Assembly: GCA_943788865.1 (NCBI GenBank)
Contig: CALSRX010000004.1
Coordinates: forward strand, 496,001 to 560,000
From: an uncultured Polaribacter sp.
GTDB taxonomy: Bacteria; Bacteroidota; Bacteroidia; Flavobacteriales; Flavobacteriaceae
DNA: 64,000 nucleotides
Reading direction: 5' to 3'
In this document: in pieces, positions 7,801-16,277 of the stretch
Numbering within the stretch: the stretch's first letter is position 1
Layout: the number at the start of each line of letters is the position of its first letter
Program-made: the position numbers and the translations under genes
The notes under the pieces: generated by a model
The model's database searches: none
Seen by the model: only the letters and a program-made list of their open reading frames with translations
What the model was told of the DNA's origin: nothing

Positions 7801-9170
7801 TGACCGAAAATTGCAGAATTCATCATTTTTGAGGCTCCGCTAAATGTAATTTCATCTTTTAAAAGTTGTTGGTCTTCTTTGTTTAGGCTATTAATTTCTA
7901 ATTGTTTTTTTGTGATTTGAAAAGCAATAAATTCAACAATAATTACTGCTCCGTCTATGATGATACCAAAATCAATTGCACCCAAACTCATTAAATTGGC
8001 ATCTACACCAAAAATGTACATCAAAGAAAGTGCAAATAATAAACAAAGCGGAATTACAGATGCTACGACCAATCCTGATCGTAAGTTTCCTAATAGTAAA
8101 ACCACAACAAAAATTACAATTAAACAACCTAAAACTAAATTTTCTGTTACGGTAAAAGTAGTTTTTGCAATCAATTCACTTCTGTCTAAAAAAGCATTGA
8201 TATAAACACCTTCTGGTAATGATTTTGAAATGTTGGCAACTCTTTCTTTTACAGCATCTATTACTTTTTTAGAGTTGGCATCTTTTAACATCATTACCTG
8301 TCCAAGCACTTTTTCTCCTTCGCCATTTCCTGTTATTGCGCCAAAACGAGTGGCATTACCAAATCCTACCTTAGCTACATTCTTTATGAGAATGGGTATA
8401 TCATTTACATTTTTGACAACAATATTTCCGATGTCTTCTAAAGATGATACAAGTCCCTCCCCTCTGATAAAAAAAGCTTGATTTACTTTTTCGATATATC
8501 CACCTCCAGAAACACTGTTGTTTTTCTCAATGGCAGTAAATACTTCATTAGCAGTAATACCCATAGCATTTAGCTTTTCGGTATTAATGGCTACTTCATA
8601 TTGTTTTAGAAAACCTCCCCAAGTATTTACTTCAATCACACCAGGGATTCCTGACAATTGTCTTTTTACGACCCAGTCTTGAATGGTTCGCAAATCTTGT
8701 GTTGAATACTTATGCTTAAATTCTGGTTTTACATCTAATACATATTGATATATTTCTCCCAAACCAGTAGTAATAGGTCCCATTTCTGGAGTTCCAAATC
8801 CTTCTGGTATTTTTTCTGAAGCAGATTTAATTTTTTCAGCAATCAATTGTCTTGGTAAATACGTGCCCATGTTATCTTCAAAAACAATTGTAACTACTGA
8901 AAGACCAAATTTAGAAACCGAACGGATTTCTTTTACACCAGGTAAATTTGCCATTTCTAACTCAACAGGATAGGTAATAAACTGTTCCATGTCTTGTGTA
9001 GAAAGATTTCTTGATGTAGTAATTACTTGTACCTGATTGTTGGTTACATCGGGCACAGCTCCAATAGGAATTTGTGACAAAGAGTAAAACCCAAAACCAA
9101 TAATAAAGGTTGTAAATAAGAGAACAATAAATTTGTTCTTTATACTAAAATGTATAATTTTTGATAGCAT
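4833..9170 (-). CDS. heavy-metal RND pump fused to TolC-like outer-membrane factor
   Basis: A 1445-residue fusion. Residues 1 to about 1035 are a complete CzcA/CusA-type RND transporter with twelve membrane segments and two periplasmic loops. The TM4 signature DFGIIIDGAVIIVE (about 398-411) is the divalent-cation (Zn/Co/Cd/Ni) type rather than the Cu/Ag type. A basic stretch (KRKRLKFFTKK) and a hydrophobic run ending LSAFSQ (about 1040-1064) follow; together they look like a normal signal peptide. The remaining 380 residues are a TolC-family outer-membrane efflux protein with long coiled coils and the usual FGGKSSK and final helix repeats. RND-TolC fusions are known in Bacteroidota. The internal signal raises the possibility that signal peptidase releases the channel domain. 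The operon order is His-rich protein, pump, adaptor. Confidence 0.93.
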   Translation of the reverse strand: MLSKIIHFSIKNKFIVLLFTTFIIGFGFYSLSQIPIGAVPDVTNNQVQVITTSRNLSTQDMEQFITYPVELEMANLPGVKEIRSVSKFGLSVVTIVFEDNMGTYLPRQLIAEKIKSASEKIPEGFGTPEMGPITTGLGEIYQYVLDVKPEFKHKYSTQDLRTIQDWVVKRQLSGIPGVIEVNTWGGFLKQYEVAINTEKLNAMGITANEVFTAIEKNNSVSGGGYIEKVNQAFFIRGEGLVSSLEDIGNIVVKNVNDIPILIKNVAKVGFGNATRFGAITGNGEGEKVLGQVMMLKDANSKKVIDAVKERVANISKSLPEGVYINAFLDRSELIAKTTFTVTENLVLGCLIVIFVVVLLLGNLRSGLVVASVIPLCLLFALSLMYIFGVDANLMSLGAIDFGIIIDGAVIIVEFIAFQITKKQLEINSLNKEDQQLLKDEITFSGASKMMNSAIFGQLIILIVFIPILSLSGVEGKMFKPMALTFSFALLGAMLFCFTYVPVVASLFLKPSKLSDKNISVRLMKWLNKKYEPVIHWALESKKIVLAIAIALLTSSVYLFSTMGGEFVPTLDEGDFVIQPVLKTGTSLSNTVKITTEIEKILLDNFPEVKQVVTRIGAAEVPTDPMSMEESDVIIVLKPKKEWTSASTKDELADKFKEALAIIPGMEVEFTQPIEMRFNELITGVRADIAIKIFGENLDILAKKGSEISELIKKVPGAADISLEKIAGLPEMSVQYNRAKIARYGLNIKDLNDMISMGFAGKTAGNVFEGEKRFDLVLRLEKDKRLDIDNLKNLYIDTPKGGKIPLSELATISYKKGAAKISRDNTRRRIVVGINVRNRDLQSVVDDVEKLINDNIKLPTGYYITYGGQFENLQSAKARLLIAVPIALILIFILLYFAFNSVKDALMIYSAIPLSAVGGILLLWLRDLPFSISAGVGFIALFGIAVLNGIVLIEHFKELKKKGFNSMEELIKKGTKDRLRAVLLTAAAAALGFLPMAISTNAGAEVQRPLATVVIGGLVTATLLTMIVLPVLYAIFNRPYERKRKRLKFFTKKALTLFLLISSLSAFSQEKSEKNLNDLIPIALKNNASLKAYQLKVAASDALINSALLFDKTHVYYEFNENNLAPNNLPLKVFGIQQDVRFPTAYISEKKVYKARFNMETSAYEIQKKGLERKLTESYYQYQISRKKQLLFKKIDSLYQNFTQTAARRFELGETNYLEKITAASKQQQIHLKYTQANQNVSLAYKDLMQIVQSEDSIQIANESIMKISLNSLNINNSSEIKYHQNRISLFEAQRNFERQQVLPDISLTYFQGTNSLLNGNLTGYQVGLKIPILFGGKSSKIKSAKIAKEVAVSESQEYSIQLNTKYNSLKLKLKQLEETVSYYEKNGKLLSEEILKTANGSFKNGEINFYQYIQSLESVYEIQLDYLDKLNKYNQTVIAINYLTL

Positions 9171-9247
9171 TATTCATAAATTAATCAATGTTAATAATTC
9201 CAATATCATCTATGTGATTTGGAGTAAAATTTAATTGTTGATGATCT

Positions 9248-9643
9248 TTATGAAAGCCGAGGGGGTTGGAGAATCTTCTCTGAATGTGTAGTAGAAAAAG
9301 TGTCTAGGTAATAAAAATTAGAGGTATTAAAATCCATTAAGTCTAAAGTTTTAAACTCTAATAAATGAATGTCTAAGGTAAATGCAATGATTGTTGAAGG
9401 TGCTTGATTCTGAAAAGGTAATTTATTGTGTTCTTTCTTTTCATCTTGATGTTTTTCTTCGTGGTCTTTTTTTAGTTCACCATAATGTTTAGAAATAAAA
9501 ACAAAAAGAGAATCACCATATTGCTCGTTATGAAATTTTGCGTGCTCAATAAATTCATCTATTTGAGCTAGGTCATTAAAGTTAAACCCTAAACTTTGAA
9601 GTAGGATGATTAACGAAAGCGATATGGAAAATATTTTTTTCAA
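9248..9643 (-). CDS. small secreted histidine-rich protein of the efflux operon
   Basis: A 131-residue protein with a signal peptide at residues 1-19 (hydrophobic run to LGF). The centre, roughly residues 30-80, is rich in His, Lys, Asp and Glu (HAKFHNEQYG, DHEEKHQDEKKEH), which suits loose binding of divalent metal ions. The C-terminus ends in QPPRLS, a tail I associate with small proteins upstream of CzcA-type pumps in Bacteroidota. It is the first gene of the operon, 77 bases before the pump. The function is unproven; a periplasmic metal buffer or sensor is a reasonable inference. The upstream 9644-9760 stretch is an AT-rich promoter region with no other gene. Confidence 0.7.
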   Translation of the reverse strand: MKKIFSISLSLIILLQSLGFNFNDLAQIDEFIEHAKFHNEQYGDSLFVFISKHYGELKKDHEEKHQDEKKEHNKLPFQNQAPSTIIAFTLDIHLLEFKTLDLMDFNTSNFYYLDTFSTTHSEKILQPPRLS

Positions 9644-9783
9644 CGCTGTAAATATAATAATTATAATATTATTTGTTTATTATAATTTAATTTTTAGATT
9701 TGTCAGGTATAACAAAAACAACAAGATGTTACAAAACGTTTGGCAAGGTTTCTATTTTTACTTTTATTTTTTTAATAAGAGTT

Positions 9784-9852
9784 GAGACTTTGTATCGTAT
9801 TGTTAACACAAAATAATATATTATAAAGTCTCGAATTTCGAGGCTTTTTTTT
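9784..9852 (+). promoter_or_regulatory. leader terminator with alternative pairing partner before pheA
   Basis: A hairpin AAAGTCTCG/CGAGGCTTT at 9825-9847, followed by eight T, sits only 9 bases before the pheA start. It is a rho-independent terminator at the front of the aromatic operon. The octamer GAGACTTT at 9784-9791 is an exact complement of the left arm AAAGTCTC (9825-9832), so a competing hairpin could form if it is transcribed. However, the same bases overlap a possible -7 box (agacTTTG), and in that case the transcript would start after them. Attenuation is possible but not shown. Confidence 0.5.
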
Positions 9853-9860
9853 ATGAGTAA

Positions 9861-10688
9861 ATGAAAAAAATAATCGCCATACAAGGAGCAGAAGGTTCTA
9901 ATCACCATAAAGTAGCTAAAGACTTTTATGGAGATACCATTGAGTTAAAAGAGTGTTTTTCTTTTGATGAGCTAGTGGATAACTTAATAGAAAAGAAAGC
10001 GGATAAAGGAATTATGGCTATAGAAAATACAATCGCGGGTTCTATCATTCCGAATTATGCTTTAATAGATGCCAATAATTTACATATTACTGGAGAGGAA
10101 TATTTAAATATTCACCATCATTTAATGGCGTTACCTGGACAAAAGATTGAAGATATCAAAGAGGTGTGTTCGCATCCAATGGCATTGTTACAATGCAAAG
10201 TGTTTTTTAAAAAACACCCACACATTAAATTGGTAGAAGATGTAGATACGGCAGAAGTAGCAAAAAGAATTTCACAAGAAAAATTAAAAGGAGTCGCTGC
10301 AATTGCACCAAAATTAGCTGCAGAAATTTTTGGTTTAGAAGTGTTGGAAGATGAAATTCAGACCATGAAAGACAATGCGACACGCTTTGTAATTGTGCAA
10401 ACAGAGCAACCAACCAACGGAATTGAGCACATCAATAAAGCATCTTTAAAATTTCAGTTAGATCATAAAAGAGGAAGTTTGGCCGCAATTTTAAATGTGT
10501 TGAGTGATTGTAAAATGAATTTAACAAAGATTCAATCATTGCCAGTGATAGAAACACCATGGAAATATTCCTTTTTTGTTGATGTCACTTTTGACGAATA
10601 TAAAGACTACGAAAAAGCAATTGCAATTATAGAAATAATGGCATCAGCATTTAAAGTGTTGGGAGCTTATAAAAATGGAAGAAAATGA
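9861..10688 (+). CDS. pheA: prephenate dehydratase with ACT domain
   Basis: A monofunctional prephenate dehydratase of 275 residues, converting prephenate to phenylpyruvate for phenylalanine synthesis. The catalytic part runs to about residue 180 and contains AIENTIAGSI and the conserved NATRFVIV segment, where the Thr-Arg-Phe triad is required for catalysis. An ACT domain from about 195 (SLKFQLDHKRGSLAAILNVL) would bind phenylalanine for feedback control; it includes a PWKYSFFVD segment equivalent to the ESRP-type region. It opens the aromatic operon and overlaps the following aminotransferase by four bases (ATGA). No chorismate mutase domain is attached; that activity sits on the aroF fusion downstream. 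Confidence 0.95.
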   Translation: MKKIIAIQGAEGSNHHKVAKDFYGDTIELKECFSFDELVDNLIEKKADKGIMAIENTIAGSIIPNYALIDANNLHITGEEYLNIHHHLMALPGQKIEDIKEVCSHPMALLQCKVFFKKHPHIKLVEDVDTAEVAKRISQEKLKGVAAIAPKLAAEIFGLEVLEDEIQTMKDNATRFVIVQTEQPTNGIEHINKASLKFQLDHKRGSLAAILNVLSDCKMNLTKIQSLPVIETPWKYSFFVDVTFDEYKDYEKAIAIIEIMASAFKVLGAYKNGRK

Positions 10689-11827
10689 TTGAAGCAGCCA
10701 AGAGGTTAAATACAATAGAAGAATATTATTTTTCAACAAAATTGAGAGAAGTAAGAGAGCTGACTGCTTCTGGAAAACCAATTATCAATATCGGAATTGG
10801 GAGCCCAGATTTACAACCTCCTTCAACAGTAATTGATGCAATTCAAAAAAGTTTTAACGATGCTTCTGCACACAAATATCAGAGTTATCAAGGGTTGCCA
10901 GAATTACGAAATGCGATATCAGAATTTTACAAGCATAAATTTAAAGTGGTTCTAGATCATGAAAATGAAGTGTTGCCTTTAATGGGAAGCAAAGAAGGTG
11001 TAATGCATATTTCTATGGCTTTTTTAAATGAAGGAGATAAAGTATTGATTCCGAATCCTGGGTATCCAACATATAGTTCGGTTACAAAATTGGTAGGAGC
11101 AGATCCTGTTTTTTATAATTTGGATGAAAAGCATGATTGGCAACCAAATTTTGAAGAATTAGAACAACAAGATTTGATAAGAGTAAAAATTATGTGGGTT
11201 AATTATCCACACATGCCAACGGGTATTAATGCATTGAAAGAAACTTTTGAAAAGTTAGTAGCCTTCGGAAAAAAACATCAGATATTAATAGTCAATGACA
11301 ATCCGTATAGTTTTATTTTAAACGAAAAACCATTAAGTATTTTACAAGTTGATGGCGCAAAAGAGATTGCATTAGAATTAAATTCATTGAGTAAAACCTT
11401 TAACATGGCGGGTTGGCGAGTGGGTATGGTATTGGGTAATAGCAACTTTATCAATCAAATTTTAAAAGTGAAAAGCAATATGGATTCTGGTATGTTTTAC
11501 GGAATTCAAAAAGGTGCTATTGAAGCATTGCATTTATCTGATGAATGGTTTAAAAATCAAAATATAGAATATAAAGAACGTAGAGATTTGGTATGGAAAT
11601 TGGCTGATAAGTTGCAATGTACGTATGAAAAAAATTCAACGGGTTTATTTGTCTGGGCTAAAATTCCTAACGAAAAAACATCAGAAGAGTTTACAGATGC
11701 AATTTTATATAACAAAGATATTTTTATTGCACCTGGAACTGTTTTTGGATCCAATGGAGAAGGGTATATTCGATTTTCGTTATGTGTGTCAAAAGAAATA
11801 ATTAACGAGGCAATTAATAGAATTTAA
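10685..11827 (+). CDS. class I/II aminotransferase of the aromatic operon
   Basis: A PLP enzyme of 380 residues with aspartate-aminotransferase fold. Visible features are IGIGSPDLQPP near the start, a PLP-phosphate and ring-binding segment (GSKEGVMH), NPGYPTYSS, an unusual NYPHMPTG where the family usually has NPxNPTG, and the Schiff-base lysine in SLSKTFNMAGWRVG. A C-terminal GEGYIRFSL carries the substrate-carboxylate arginine. Its location between pheA and tyrA and the four-base overlap with pheA suggest that it transaminates phenylpyruvate and 4-hydroxyphenylpyruvate, or prephenate. The exact substrate is inferred from context only. Confidence 0.9.
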   Translation: MIEAAKRLNTIEEYYFSTKLREVRELTASGKPIINIGIGSPDLQPPSTVIDAIQKSFNDASAHKYQSYQGLPELRNAISEFYKHKFKVVLDHENEVLPLMGSKEGVMHISMAFLNEGDKVLIPNPGYPTYSSVTKLVGADPVFYNLDEKHDWQPNFEELEQQDLIRVKIMWVNYPHMPTGINALKETFEKLVAFGKKHQILIVNDNPYSFILNEKPLSILQVDGAKEIALELNSLSKTFNMAGWRVGMVLGNSNFINQILKVKSNMDSGMFYGIQKGAIEALHLSDEWFKNQNIEYKERRDLVWKLADKLQCTYEKNSTGLFVWAKIPNEKTSEEFTDAILYNKDIFIAPGTVFGSNGEGYIRFSLCVSKEIINEAINRI

Positions 11828-11828
11828 G

Positions 11829-12685
11829 ATGAATGTATTTGTAGTTGGTATCGGGTTAATTGGCGGAAGCATGGTGTTGGATATAAAATCTTACTATCCA
11901 GAAGCAATAATTTATGGAATTGATACTAATGAAGCTCATTTAGAAGAAGCTTTAAAATTAGGTGTAATTGATAAAAAAGCAACATTAGATTCGTTAGACA
12001 TCGCAGATATTGTTATCGTTTCAATTCCGGTTGATGTACAGTTAGAAGTCATCCCTATCATATTAGATACAATTGATGATGATTGTTTGCTGATTGACGT
12101 TGGTTCTACAAAAGAACAAATCTGTAACGTGTTAGAAAAGCATCCAAAAAGAAGAAATTTTTTGGCAACACATCCAATTGCAGGAACAGAATTTTCTGGT
12201 CCATCAGCAGCACATAGCAGGGTTGTACTTGGTCAAAAGACAAACATTATTTGTGAGGTAGAAAAAACTGCTTTTAAATTACAAGAAAAAGCATTGGAAA
12301 TTTTCGCAGAAATTAGGCATGCGTATTCGGTATATGGATCCAAAATCTCATGACAAACAGATTGCGTATGTGTCACATTTGTCTCACATTAGCTCTTTTA
12401 TGTTAGGTAAAACAGTTATTGAAAAAGAAAAAAACGAACGAGATATTTTTGACATGGCAGGTTCAGTGGATTTGCATCTACAGTTCGTTTGGCAAAAAGT
12501 TCGCCAGCAATGTGGACACCCATTTTTGAACAAAACAAAGACCAATGTCATTGAAACATTAGATGAATATATTAGCAACCTTCAACAATTTAAAACGTTG
12601 ATGGAGCAAAGATGATTTTTCCGAAATTTATAACGAAATGGAAAGTACAAATCATATCAAACAAATATTAAACGGCATAAAATAA
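11829..12685 (+). CDS. tyrA: prephenate dehydrogenase, frameshifted as sequenced
   Basis: Oxidises prephenate to 4-hydroxyphenylpyruvate for tyrosine synthesis. The N-terminal Rossmann domain (GIGLIGGS) and the ATHPIAGTEFSGP active-site segment are in the first frame, and the C-terminal helical domain (YVSHLSHISSF) is in another. One extra A near 12316 breaks the frame at ALEIFAEI/GMRIRYMDPKSHD. A second extra base near 12612 creates an early stop; without it the protein continues DFSEIYNEMEST to a stop at 12685. Removing two bases restores a normal protein of about 285 residues. Because flanking codons are intact and the operon is essential for prototrophy, error in the sequence is likelier than a pseudogene. 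It starts one base after the aminotransferase stop. Confidence 0.88.
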
Positions 12686-12706
12686 TAGCCGAAAAGAAGT
12701 AGAGAA

Positions 12707-13791
12707 ATGGAAAACACAAAAGAATTAAAGAACATGGTTGGATGATATGAAACTTAGCGCATCCATTAGTAATAGCAGGGCCTTGTAGTGCAGAAACCGA
12801 AGAACAAGTGTTAAAAATTGCACACGAGTTAAAAGATTCTGATGTAAATTATTTTCGTGCCGGAATTTGGAAACCAAGAACAAGACCAGGGATGTTTGAA
12901 GGTGTAGGGGCAATTGGATTAAAATGGTTGCAAAAAGTAAAAGCAGAAACAGGAATGAAAACCTGTACAGAAGTTGCCAATGCAGCACATGTAAAATTAG
13001 CATTAGAACACGATGTTGATTTATTATGGATTGGTGCTCGTTCTACCGTTTCGCCTTTTATCATGCAAGAAATTGCAGATGCTTTACAAGGAACGGATAA
13101 AATTGTATTGGTTAAAAACCCAGTAAACCCTGATTTAGCTTTGTGGTTAGGTGGAATTGAAAGATTGTATTCTGCAGGAATCAAAAATTTAGGTGCCATT
13201 CATAGAGGTTTTTCTACCTATGAAAAATCAAAATATAGAAACATACCAGAATGGCAATTGGCCATTGAGTTTCAAAACAGATTTCCAGATTTGCCATTGA
13301 TTTGTGATCCATCACATATTACTGGTAAAAGAGATATGATTTTTGATGTTTCTCAAACAGCTTTGGATTTAAATTTTGATGGCTTAATGATTGAAACGCA
13401 CATAGATCCAGAAAATGCTTGGAGTGATGCTGCTCAGCAAGTAACACCATCAACCTTAATCCAAATAATGGAAGATTTAAAAATCAGAAAAATAACAGAT
13501 CATGAATCAGATTATAAAAATTCTTTAGGGAATTTAAGAGCTCAAATTAATGTGGTAGATAATCAGTTGATTGAGATGTTGGGAAAAAGAATGAAAGTCG
13601 CAGATAAAATCGGTGAGCTAAAGAAAGAAAAAAACGTAGCCGTTTTACAGTCTAAAAGATGGAATGAGATTTTAGGGAATATGATTTTAGAGGGAGAAAG
13701 CAAAGGTTTAAGTGAAGAATTTGTCTTAAAAATGTTTAAAGCCATTCACCAAGAATCTATCAATCATCAAGAAAAAATTATCAAAGGATAA
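12707..13791 (+). CDS. aroF: bifunctional DAHP synthase / chorismate mutase, frameshifted near its start
   Basis: The N-terminal part is a class I, KDPG-type DAHP synthase, condensing PEP and erythrose 4-phosphate in the first shikimate step. It contains IAGPCSAE, KPRTRPGMFEG, GARSTVSPF and LICDPSHITGKRD. Residues from about 270 on are an AroQ chorismate mutase (NLRAQINVVDNQLIEML...RMKVADKIGELK). The true start is the ATG at 12707 (MENTKELKN). Two extra A residues, near 12739 and 12750, break the first 20 codons. A shorter in-frame start at 12808 would miss the PEP-binding GPCSAE motif and so cannot be right. It follows tyrA by about 20 bases in the same operon. Confidence 0.9.
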
Positions 13792-13868
13792 TTTTACAAT
13801 TTGTTTTTCTCCAGAAAGGGGGTAATCTTTTTTATGATAACATCTAATTTATTAGCATCTTTGTATCA

Positions 13869-14828
13869 ATGACAGGAATTGTATATAAATCTACAGGAAG
13901 TTGGTATTTGGTTAAGGCTAATAACGGTTCATTTTATGAATGTAGAATGAAAGGTAAATTTAGAATCCAAGGGATTAAAAGTACCAATCCGATTGCTGTT
14001 GGAGATGTTGTAGATTTTGAAATTGAGACTAAAAATGATACGGAAACAGGAGTTATCAAAACGATACATGATCGTACAAATTATATCATCCGAAAGTCTG
14101 TTAATTTATCTAAGCAAACACATATAATTGCAGCTAATGTAGATCAAGTATTCTTGTTAATTACGATTGATAATCCACCAACTTTTACAACATTTATAGA
14201 TCGTTTTTTAGTCACTGCAGAAGCGTATTCTGTACCAACAGTATTGGTTTTTAATAAAATAGATTCATACGAAATAGAACAACGAGCAGAGGTTTTGTAT
14301 TTGAAAGACATCTATGAAAAAATAGGGTATACATGTATAGAGGTTTCTGCCACAGAAAATAAAAATGTAGATATTGTAAAAGAGATGATGGTTGGAAAAA
14401 CAAGTATGTTTGTTGGACATTCTGGTGTTGGGAAATCTACTTTAGTAAATGCCATTGAGCCTATGCTAGAATTAAAAACGAAAGAAATATCCAATCAACA
14501 TAAACAAGGGCAACATACAACAACATTTGCAGAAATGTTTGATCTAAGTTTTAATGCTTCTATTATTGATACCCCAGGGATAAAAGGTTTTGGCGTGGTT
14601 GATATGGAAAAAGAAGAAGTAGATGATTATTTTCCAGAGTTTTTAGCGGTTAAAAACGATTGTAAGTTTAACAATTGTTTGCATGTAGAAGAACCAAAAT
14701 GCGCTGTAAAAGATGCTGTAGAAAATGAAGAAATATCGTATTCTAGATATAAAAGTTATTTGCAAATTATAGCCGGAGAAGAAGAACATTATAGAACAGA
14801 TTTTTGGGAAAATGAAGAAGAAGATTAA
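13869..14828 (+). CDS. rsgA: ribosome small-subunit-dependent GTPase A
   Basis: A circularly permuted GTPase of 319 residues that assists late 30S maturation. An OB-fold (residues 1-90) is followed by the permuted G motifs: NKID (G4), the SATENKN (G5) region, GHSGVGKST (G1), a switch segment ending TTTFAEMF, and DTPGIKGFG (G3). The C-terminal zinc finger has CKFNNCLHVEEPKC. The preceding bases contain a CATCTTTGTATCA promoter-like element ending at the ATG, so it may have its own promoter with a very short leader. It is followed without a gap by dtd. Confidence 0.96.
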   Translation: MTGIVYKSTGSWYLVKANNGSFYECRMKGKFRIQGIKSTNPIAVGDVVDFEIETKNDTETGVIKTIHDRTNYIIRKSVNLSKQTHIIAANVDQVFLLITIDNPPTFTTFIDRFLVTAEAYSVPTVLVFNKIDSYEIEQRAEVLYLKDIYEKIGYTCIEVSATENKNVDIVKEMMVGKTSMFVGHSGVGKSTLVNAIEPMLELKTKEISNQHKQGQHTTTFAEMFDLSFNASIIDTPGIKGFGVVDMEKEEVDDYFPEFLAVKNDCKFNNCLHVEEPKCAVKDAVENEEISYSRYKSYLQIIAGEEEHYRTDFWENEEED

Positions 14829-15281
14829 ATGAAAGCTGTAATTCAAAGAGTTAAATACGCAAGTGTTACAGTAAACGGCATTAAAATTTCAGAAATTAAA
14901 CATGGAATTTTACTTCTTTTAGGTGTGGCAGAAAATGATTCCTCTGAGGACATTAGTTGGTTGTCAAAAAAAATTGCAAACCTTCGAATTTTTAATGATG
15001 AAAATGACGTGATGAATAGGTCGTTAATAGATGTTAAAGGTGAAGCTATTGTTGTAAGTCAATTTACGTTGCAAGCAAGTACTAAAAAAGGAAATAGACC
15101 GAGTTATTTAAGGGCAGCAAAACCAGAAATTGCTATTCCATTATATGAAGAATTTGTAAAGCAGTTTGAAATCGAAATTGATAAAAAAGTGCAAACAGGT
15201 GAGTTTGGAGCAGATATGAAGGTTGAATTACTAAATGATGGACCTGTTACAATTATTATTGATACTGAGAACAAAATTTAA
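14829..15281 (+). CDS. dtd: D-aminoacyl-tRNA deacylase
   Basis: A 150-residue enzyme that hydrolyses D-aminoacyl-tRNA (and Gly-tRNA-Ala), recycling mischarged tRNA. The two family motifs are present: SQFTLQA near residue 78 and GPVTIIID near residue 138, which together form the chiral proofreading pocket. The length is standard. It begins directly after the rsgA stop codon and is co-transcribed with it. Confidence 0.96.
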   Translation: MKAVIQRVKYASVTVNGIKISEIKHGILLLLGVAENDSSEDISWLSKKIANLRIFNDENDVMNRSLIDVKGEAIVVSQFTLQASTKKGNRPSYLRAAKPEIAIPLYEEFVKQFEIEIDKKVQTGEFGADMKVELLNDGPVTIIIDTENKI

Positions 15282-15452
15282 TTTAACCCTTAAAAATATT
15301 ACAAAACGCAAAAGTATACTTGTTAAAAAGTCATGTTTTTAAAATTAAAAGAGCAGAGTTTCATATCAAATACTTATAGCACATATTTATTGAAGATGAA
15401 GTAGAAATGCCTTATATTGTTAAGGCTAATAAATATAACTTAAGCGTAAGGC

Positions 15453-15492
15453 AAAAAAGCACAAATCAATATTGATTTGTGCTTTTTTTTTT
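15453..15492 (+). terminator. rho-independent terminator after dtd
   Basis: The stem AGCACAAATCAAT/ATTGATTTGTGCT has A-rich left flank and a run of T on the right, so it can act on either strand. The gap 15282-15590 otherwise holds no gene I can support, only a 22-codon frame from 15412 that ends inside the hairpin. Confidence 0.85.
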
Positions 15493-15590
15493 AAGGAAAC
15501 TTTAAGAAAAAAATAATTTATTTTCCATGGAAAATAAATTATAATGATATATATTTGCTGCTCATAAAAACTAAATAAAAAAATAATAAA

Positions 15591-16223
15591 ATGAAAAAAT
15601 TAATAGTATTAGCAATTGCACTTTCTACAGCATTCGTTTCTTGTAAAGAGAATAAAAAAGTAGATGTAAAAGAAGAGGTTAAAGTTGTAAAAACTGCATC
15701 AGCATTAAATAATGTAGACTTAGCTACATCAGTTTTAAATTGGAAAGGAGCAAAGCCAACTGGAGAACACAATGGAACTGTTGCGTTAAAAAGTGGAGGG
15801 ATCTTAATTGAGAACGGAGTAGTTAGTGCAGGTGAGTTTGTGGTTGACATGAGCACAATTACAAATTTAGATATGAAAGGAAAAGAAGGAGCTGGAAAGT
15901 TAGAAGGGCATTTAAAATCGGCTGATTTCTTTGATGTTGCAACATACCCAACAGCTAAATTTGTGATAACAAAAGTAGAAGAAAATGAAGGTAAATTATC
16001 TGTGACTGGAAATTTAAACATCAAAGACGTAACAAAAAGCATCACAATTCCTGCAACTCTTTCTGAAGTTGATGGAAATTATGTTTTTAAAAGTGATAAT
16101 TTTAATATTGATAGAGCAGACTTTAATGTAAAGTACGGTTCAAAATCTTTCTTTGATGATTTAAAAGATAAATTCATAGACGATTTAGTAGAGATGTCTT
16201 TTGAAGTAAAAACAACAAAGTAG
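15591..16223 (+). CDS. YceI family lipocalin-like lipoprotein
   Basis: A 210-residue lipoprotein with a signal and lipobox (STAFVSCKE) at about residues 12-20. The mature domain is a YceI-type beta barrel that binds long isoprenoid or amphiphilic lipids, recognised by GVVSAGEFVVDMSTI, LEGHLKSADFFDVATYPTAKF and the final FEVKTTK strand. The role in this family is general (lipid carriage, stress); the ligand is not predictable here. It stands alone between two terminators. Confidence 0.9.
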   Translation: MKKLIVLAIALSTAFVSCKENKKVDVKEEVKVVKTASALNNVDLATSVLNWKGAKPTGEHNGTVALKSGGILIENGVVSAGEFVVDMSTITNLDMKGKEGAGKLEGHLKSADFFDVATYPTAKFVITKVEENEGKLSVTGNLNIKDVTKSITIPATLSEVDGNYVFKSDNFNIDRADFNVKYGSKSFFDDLKDKFIDDLVEMSFEVKTTK

Positions 16224-16244
16224 AACAAGTATAAATGAATTTTA

Positions 16245-16276
16245 GAAAAACCCAAAACGAAAGTTTTGGGTTTTTC
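16245..16276. terminator. bidirectional terminator between YceI gene and lrp
   Basis: A stem of about 14 bp (GAAAAACCCAAAAC with its complement) closed by a GAAA tetraloop and flanked by A and T runs. The YceI gene and the Lrp gene converge here. Confidence 0.85.
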
Positions 16277-16277
16277 T

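Noticed and set aside
12312..12755. tyrA and aroF as true pseudogenes
   Set aside because: All downstream codons remain intact and conserved; single-base insertions clustered in 440 bp fit sequence error better.
12725..13003. Minus-strand frame opposite aroF
   Set aside because: Shadow of a well-supported gene; leucine-rich translation comes from antisense codons.
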